Part shown: positions 5,272-7,913 of the stretch, in pieces | Position numbering within the stretch: position 1 is the stretch's first letter | Layout: every line of letters begins with the position of its first letter | Source of the DNA: an uncultured Lachnospiraceae bacterium | Lineage (GTDB): Bacteria > Bacillota > Clostridia > Lachnospirales > Lachnospiraceae | Assembly: GCA_947175305.1 (NCBI GenBank) | Contig: CAMWMO010000051.1 | Coordinates: 1-7,913, forward strand | Direction: 5' to 3' | Length of the DNA: 7,913 bases | Program-made: the position numbers and the translations under genes | The notes under the pieces: generated by a model | Told to the model about the DNA's origin: nothing | Databases searched by the model: none | Seen by the model: only the letters and a program-made list of their open reading frames with translations

Positions 5272-5543
5272 CCGCTTTTCAGATTATTTTGATGGGGATT
5301 TTAATCATCTGTGCAATCTCCGTCAGCTTTTCCAAAAACCTTTTAAACTCGATTCTGATCTATATGTCCTTCAGTCTGGTCATGTCCATACTCTGGATCT
5401 GTCTGGAATCCCCGGACCTGGCCATCACGGAGGCTGCCGTGGGCGCAGGCATTACCAGTGTCCTTTTCTTTGTCATGCTGAAAAAAATCCAGGCCATTGA
5501 GATCATAGAGACAGAAAAGAAGGAGGCGTCAGAGGATGAGTAA
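5268..5543 (+). CDS. mbhD: MbhD-like antiporter/hydrogenase membrane subunit (DUF4040, MrpA C-terminal-like domain)
   Basis: This 91-residue protein has three hydrophobic segments (about 3-22, 25-45 and 56-72). Its signature ESPDLAITEAAVGAG (47-61), with Asp50 and Glu55, identifies the MbhD/DUF4040 domain. In Bacillus-type Mrp systems this domain is part of the C-terminus of the large MrpA subunit; in Mbh-type complexes it is a separate protein, as here. AAGGAGG (5251-5257) lies ten bases before the ATG. The gene overlaps mnhG by four bases and the following fusion gene by eight. It probably forms part of the proton or sodium path at the junction of the antiporter modules. The short acidic tail (80-91) is cytoplasmic in style. 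Confidence 0.9.
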   Translation: MTAFQIILMGILIICAISVSFSKNLLNSILIYMSFSLVMSILWICLESPDLAITEAAVGAGITSVLFFVMLKKIQAIEIIETEKKEASEDE

Positions 5544-6486
5544 AAAGAGATCCGCGGAAGAATACCAAAAAACCTTTGCCTTTCGTTTCTTCAGATGGCT
5601 TCACGGCGAGAAAGATCCTTATGTGGGCGAGGTGGAAATGCGCCCTCAGGAAGAATATCATGTGGACGAGGAGGCCATCCTGCGCCATGAAAAAGAACAC
5701 GATGCTATCCTTGACAGAGTCTACTCGGAGGATAATATTGAACTGAAAGCTTTTCGAAGGCTGTACCATGTCACCAGTATCCTGTTTTGTCTGTTTCTGA
5801 TTGCCCTGCTTCTTGTAACGGTCTCCTATCTGCCCGCCACAGGCACCATTGAGCGTCCGGTCAACAACGAAGTGGCTGTGCGCTACATCGAGAGCGGCCT
5901 GGAGGAAACAGGTGCGGTAAATATCGTAGCCGGTATGATTCTGGACTACAGAGCCTTTGATACACTGGGAGAATCCCACGTCCTGTTCGTGGCGACGATC
6001 ACGGTGCTGATTCTGCTGCGCATGAATAAGAAGGGAAGCCAGGGCATTAACGACCGTATTTTTGAGCCGAAAAACGACACGATCCTACAGCTTGTGGCTA
6101 CCTTTCTGGTACCGATCATCATCATTTTCGGCATTTATATCATCTTAAACGGCCATCTGGGGCCCGGCGGCGGTTTTTCCGGCGGCGCTGTCATCGGCGC
6201 CGGTCTGGTGCTCTACTTAAATGCCTTTGGATTTGCAAAGACAGAGCGGTTTTTTACGGAAAAGACTTACAAATGGGTGTGCTTTTTCTCCCTCTCCTTC
6301 TACTGTCTGGCTAAGAGCTACTCTTTTTACACAGGGGCAAATCAGCTCCACAGTGTGATTCCGAAGGGTACGCCCGGCGCGATCCTCTCAAGCGGCCTGA
6401 TCCTGCCCCTGAACATTGCCGTTGGGCTGGTGGTCGCCTGCACGATCTACGCCTTCTACGCTATGTTCCGAAAAGGAGGATTTTAG
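5536..6486 (+). CDS. mnhB: MbhE-MnhB fusion subunit with charged N-terminal extension
   Basis: The 316-residue protein has three parts. Residues 1-75 are hydrophilic and rich in Glu, Lys, Arg and His with no recognised domain. Residues 76-163 match MbhE (the second domain of the MrpA C-terminus): a transmembrane segment at about 78-99, then the conserved block at 124-146 with GAVNIVAGMILDYRAFDTLG at its core, then a second segment at 148-162. Residues 183-312 are a complete MnhB/MrpB domain with four hydrophobic segments and the hallmark GHLGPGGGFSGG (206-217). Mbh systems encode MbhE and MbhF (MrpB) as separate genes, so a fusion is notable. The reading frame is continuous, with no sign of a frameshift. 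AGGAGG (5521-5526) lies nine bases before the ATG, and the gene overlaps mbhD by eight bases. Domain calls are strong; the role of the N-terminal extension is unknown. Confidence 0.92.
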   Translation: MSKKRSAEEYQKTFAFRFFRWLHGEKDPYVGEVEMRPQEEYHVDEEAILRHEKEHDAILDRVYSEDNIELKAFRRLYHVTSILFCLFLIALLLVTVSYLPATGTIERPVNNEVAVRYIESGLEETGAVNIVAGMILDYRAFDTLGESHVLFVATITVLILLRMNKKGSQGINDRIFEPKNDTILQLVATFLVPIIIIFGIYIILNGHLGPGGGFSGGAVIGAGLVLYLNAFGFAKTERFFTEKTYKWVCFFSLSFYCLAKSYSFYTGANQLHSVIPKGTPGAILSSGLILPLNIAVGLVVACTIYAFYAMFRKGGF

Positions 6487-6487
6487 A

Positions 6488-6862
6488 ATGGGTCCCAATT
6501 TATTCACAAACTACGGGGAAGCCGTATCCGCCATTCTGTTTTGTATCGGCTTTACCAATCTGCTTTTGCAGAACAATCTGATCAAGAAGATCATCGGCTT
6601 AAATATCATGGACAGTGCGATCTATCTGTTCCTGGCGGAAAAAGGATACATCGCCGGACGGGTAGCCCCCATTGTGGTGGACGGGGTGACCAGCACCGAG
6701 GCCTACATCAACCCGATCCCCAGCGGTCTTGTGCTCACCGGTATTGTGGTTTCCGTGTCGGTGACGGCCCTGATGCTGTCCCTGACGATCCGCCTTTATA
6801 TGCGATATCACACACTGGATCTGGACGAGATATCCACGCTCTTGAAAAAGGAGGGTAAATAA
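6488..6862 (+). CDS. mnhC: Na+/H+ antiporter subunit MnhC (MrpC/MbhG, NuoK-like)
   Basis: This 124-residue NuoK-like protein has three transmembrane segments (about 9-28, 34-50 and 80-104). Family motifs are visible: NLIKKIIGLNIMDSAIYLF (30-48) and NPIPSGLVLTGIVVSVSVTA (75-94). The NPIP-LVLT-IV pattern is diagnostic for MrpC. The start is ATG 6488, because AAGGAGG (6473-6479) lies eight bases before it; the frame is open further upstream but that part overlaps the fusion gene. It follows the fusion gene by one base and precedes the MnhD gene by two. MrpC lies beside the large MrpD antiporter subunit in known structures and corresponds to NuoK of complex I. Confidence 0.93.
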   Translation: MGPNLFTNYGEAVSAILFCIGFTNLLLQNNLIKKIIGLNIMDSAIYLFLAEKGYIAGRVAPIVVDGVTSTEAYINPIPSGLVLTGIVVSVSVTALMLSLTIRLYMRYHTLDLDEISTLLKKEGK

Positions 6863-6864
6863 GT

Positions 6865-7913
6865 ATGAACTTTATCTGTAATTTCCCCTTCTTCTCAATC
6901 CTGTTAAGCCTCTTTTCCGGCACGATCTGTTCTGTGCTCCCGGGAAAAGCTGCTAAGGTCGTAAACCGTGTCGTGATCGCCGTGATTGGCGTTATGTCGG
7001 CGGTGCTTTTACTTTATCTGCTCCAGACAGGGGAATCCTTCATCTACTGGATGGGCCACTTCCCGGCTCCCTGGGGCAACGAGATCCGCGCAGGCGTACT
7101 GGAAGCGGGCATGGCCCTCTTCTTCTGCATCATCATGTATCTGTCCATGTCGGGCGGCGCTCACAAGCTCTATGGAGAAGTGGTGGCGACCAAACACAAT
7201 TTATACTACATTTTGGTGAATCTGCTGTTAAGCTCGCTGCTTGCACTGGTCTATACCAACGATATGTTCACGGCCTATGTTTTCGTGGAGATCAATACGA
7301 TTTCCGCCTGCGGCCTGATCATGATCCGACAGGTTGGCCGTACTATCGTGGCGGCTGTGCGCTACATGATCATGAGTCTTTTAGGCTCCGGTCTGCTGCT
7401 CTTTGGCCTCTGTATCATGTATGACCTGACAGGCCACCTTCTGATGAGCAATATCAAGGAATCGGTGAGCCTGCTCGTGGCAAACGGGGAATACCAGATA
7501 CCGCTTATTGTCTCCATAGCCCTGATGTGCATCGGCCTCTGTATCAAGAGTGCCCTGTTCCCTTTCCATGCCTGGCTGCCGGATGCCTACGGCTACTCCA
7601 CGGTATCCTCCGCGGCGATCCTCTCCAGTCTGGTTTCAAAAGGGTATATCTTCCTGCTCATCAAGATTATTTACCGGGTCATCGGCTTCGATATCTTTGA
7701 CAATACACGGATCATTGACGTCCTCTTTGTCTTCGGTCTGATGGGCATGATCTTCGGCTCCCTGAGCGCCATTAAGGAAAATGATATCCGCCGGATGATC
7801 GCTTTCTCATCGGTAGCGCAGATCGGCTATATTTACATGGGAATCGGTATGGGTACGCAGCTCGGTATGATAGCGAGCGTCTTCCATATTCTATCCCATG
7901 CGGCAACGAAATC
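6865..7913 (+). CDS. mnhD: MnhD/MbhH-family (NuoM-like) antiporter subunit, 3' end outside window
   Basis: ATG 6865 opens a frame that runs without a stop to the window edge: 349 residues visible of an expected roughly 480-500. AAGGAGG (6848-6854) lies ten bases upstream inside the end of mnhC. At least ten hydrophobic segments are visible. Residues typical of the proton-translocating fold (Proton_antipo_M) are present: Glu142 in FVEINTISACG, Lys228 in CIKSALFPFHAWLPDAY (226-242), Lys259 in LVSKGY, Lys304 in AIKENDIRRMIAFSSVAQIG and the FHILSHAATK block (340-349), whose last Lys is usually functional. These are the charged residues of the ion channel in MrpD/NuoM proteins. It is best called MnhD by position after mnhC. 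Whether it is the only such subunit, or is followed by others and by hydrogenase-like genes, lies outside the window. Confidence 0.92.
   Translation, partial: MNFICNFPFFSILLSLFSGTICSVLPGKAAKVVNRVVIAVIGVMSAVLLLYLLQTGESFIYWMGHFPAPWGNEIRAGVLEAGMALFFCIIMYLSMSGGAHKLYGEVVATKHNLYYILVNLLLSSLLALVYTNDMFTAYVFVEINTISACGLIMIRQVGRTIVAAVRYMIMSLLGSGLLLFGLCIMYDLTGHLLMSNIKESVSLLVANGEYQIPLIVSIALMCIGLCIKSALFPFHAWLPDAYGYSTVSSAAILSSLVSKGYIFLLIKIIYRVIGFDIFDNTRIIDVLFVFGLMGMIFGSLSAIKENDIRRMIAFSSVAQIGYIYMGIGMGTQLGMIASVFHILSHAATK

Noticed and set aside
5503..5979. 158-residue open frame on the minus strand within the MbhE-MnhB gene
   Set aside because: It is an antisense shadow of a gene with clear domains; no motif was recognised.

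Overview
The window looks like chromosomal DNA of a Clostridia-class Firmicute, probably of the Lachnospiraceae type. The support is moderate: near-perfect AGGAGG ribosome-binding sites before almost every gene, roughly balanced base composition inside genes with AT-rich intergenic stretches, and a gene content familiar from gut Clostridia. No rRNA, tRNA, CRISPR array, insertion sequence or phage gene was seen. Species cannot be read from the sequence.

Layout. (1) Bases 1-217 are an AT-rich non-coding region with two dyad symmetries; the one at 87-103 resembles a MerR-family operator. (2) Bases 218-2641 (+) hold a three-gene ABC transporter operon of the bacitracin/lantibiotic self-protection type (BcrA/LanF ATPase plus LanE- and LanG-like permeases). 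It ends at a strong hairpin (2657-2704) that also serves the genes arriving from the other side. (3) Bases 2708-3865 (-) hold a ketopantoate-reductase-family (PanE/ApbA) oxidoreductase followed by a 69-residue acidic protein of unknown function. (4) Bases 3866-4092 are a divergent promoter region with good sigma-A-type promoters in both directions. (5) Bases 4093-7913 (+) hold a very tightly packed operon of Mrp/Mbh-type cation-antiporter membrane subunits: MnhE, MnhF, MnhG, a stand-alone MbhD/DUF4040 subunit, an MbhE-MnhB fusion, MnhC, and an MnhD/NuoM-like subunit cut by the window edge.

How the parts work together. The first operon would use ATP to remove membrane-active peptides or peptide antibiotics. 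No antibiotic biosynthesis gene or two-component sensor lies in the window, so its inducer is unknown. The last operon follows the subunit order of archaeal Mbh/Mbs/Mbx complexes (MrpE, F, G, MbhD, MbhE, MrpB, C, D). The MrpA C-terminal domains appear as separate pieces here, not on a large MrpA at the front. This suggests either a group-3-like Mrp Na+/H+ antiporter or the membrane arm of an energy-converting hydrogenase or ferredoxin oxidoreductase whose catalytic genes would lie past base 7913. The most unusual local feature is the MbhE-MnhB fusion with its charged N-terminal extension of about 75 residues.
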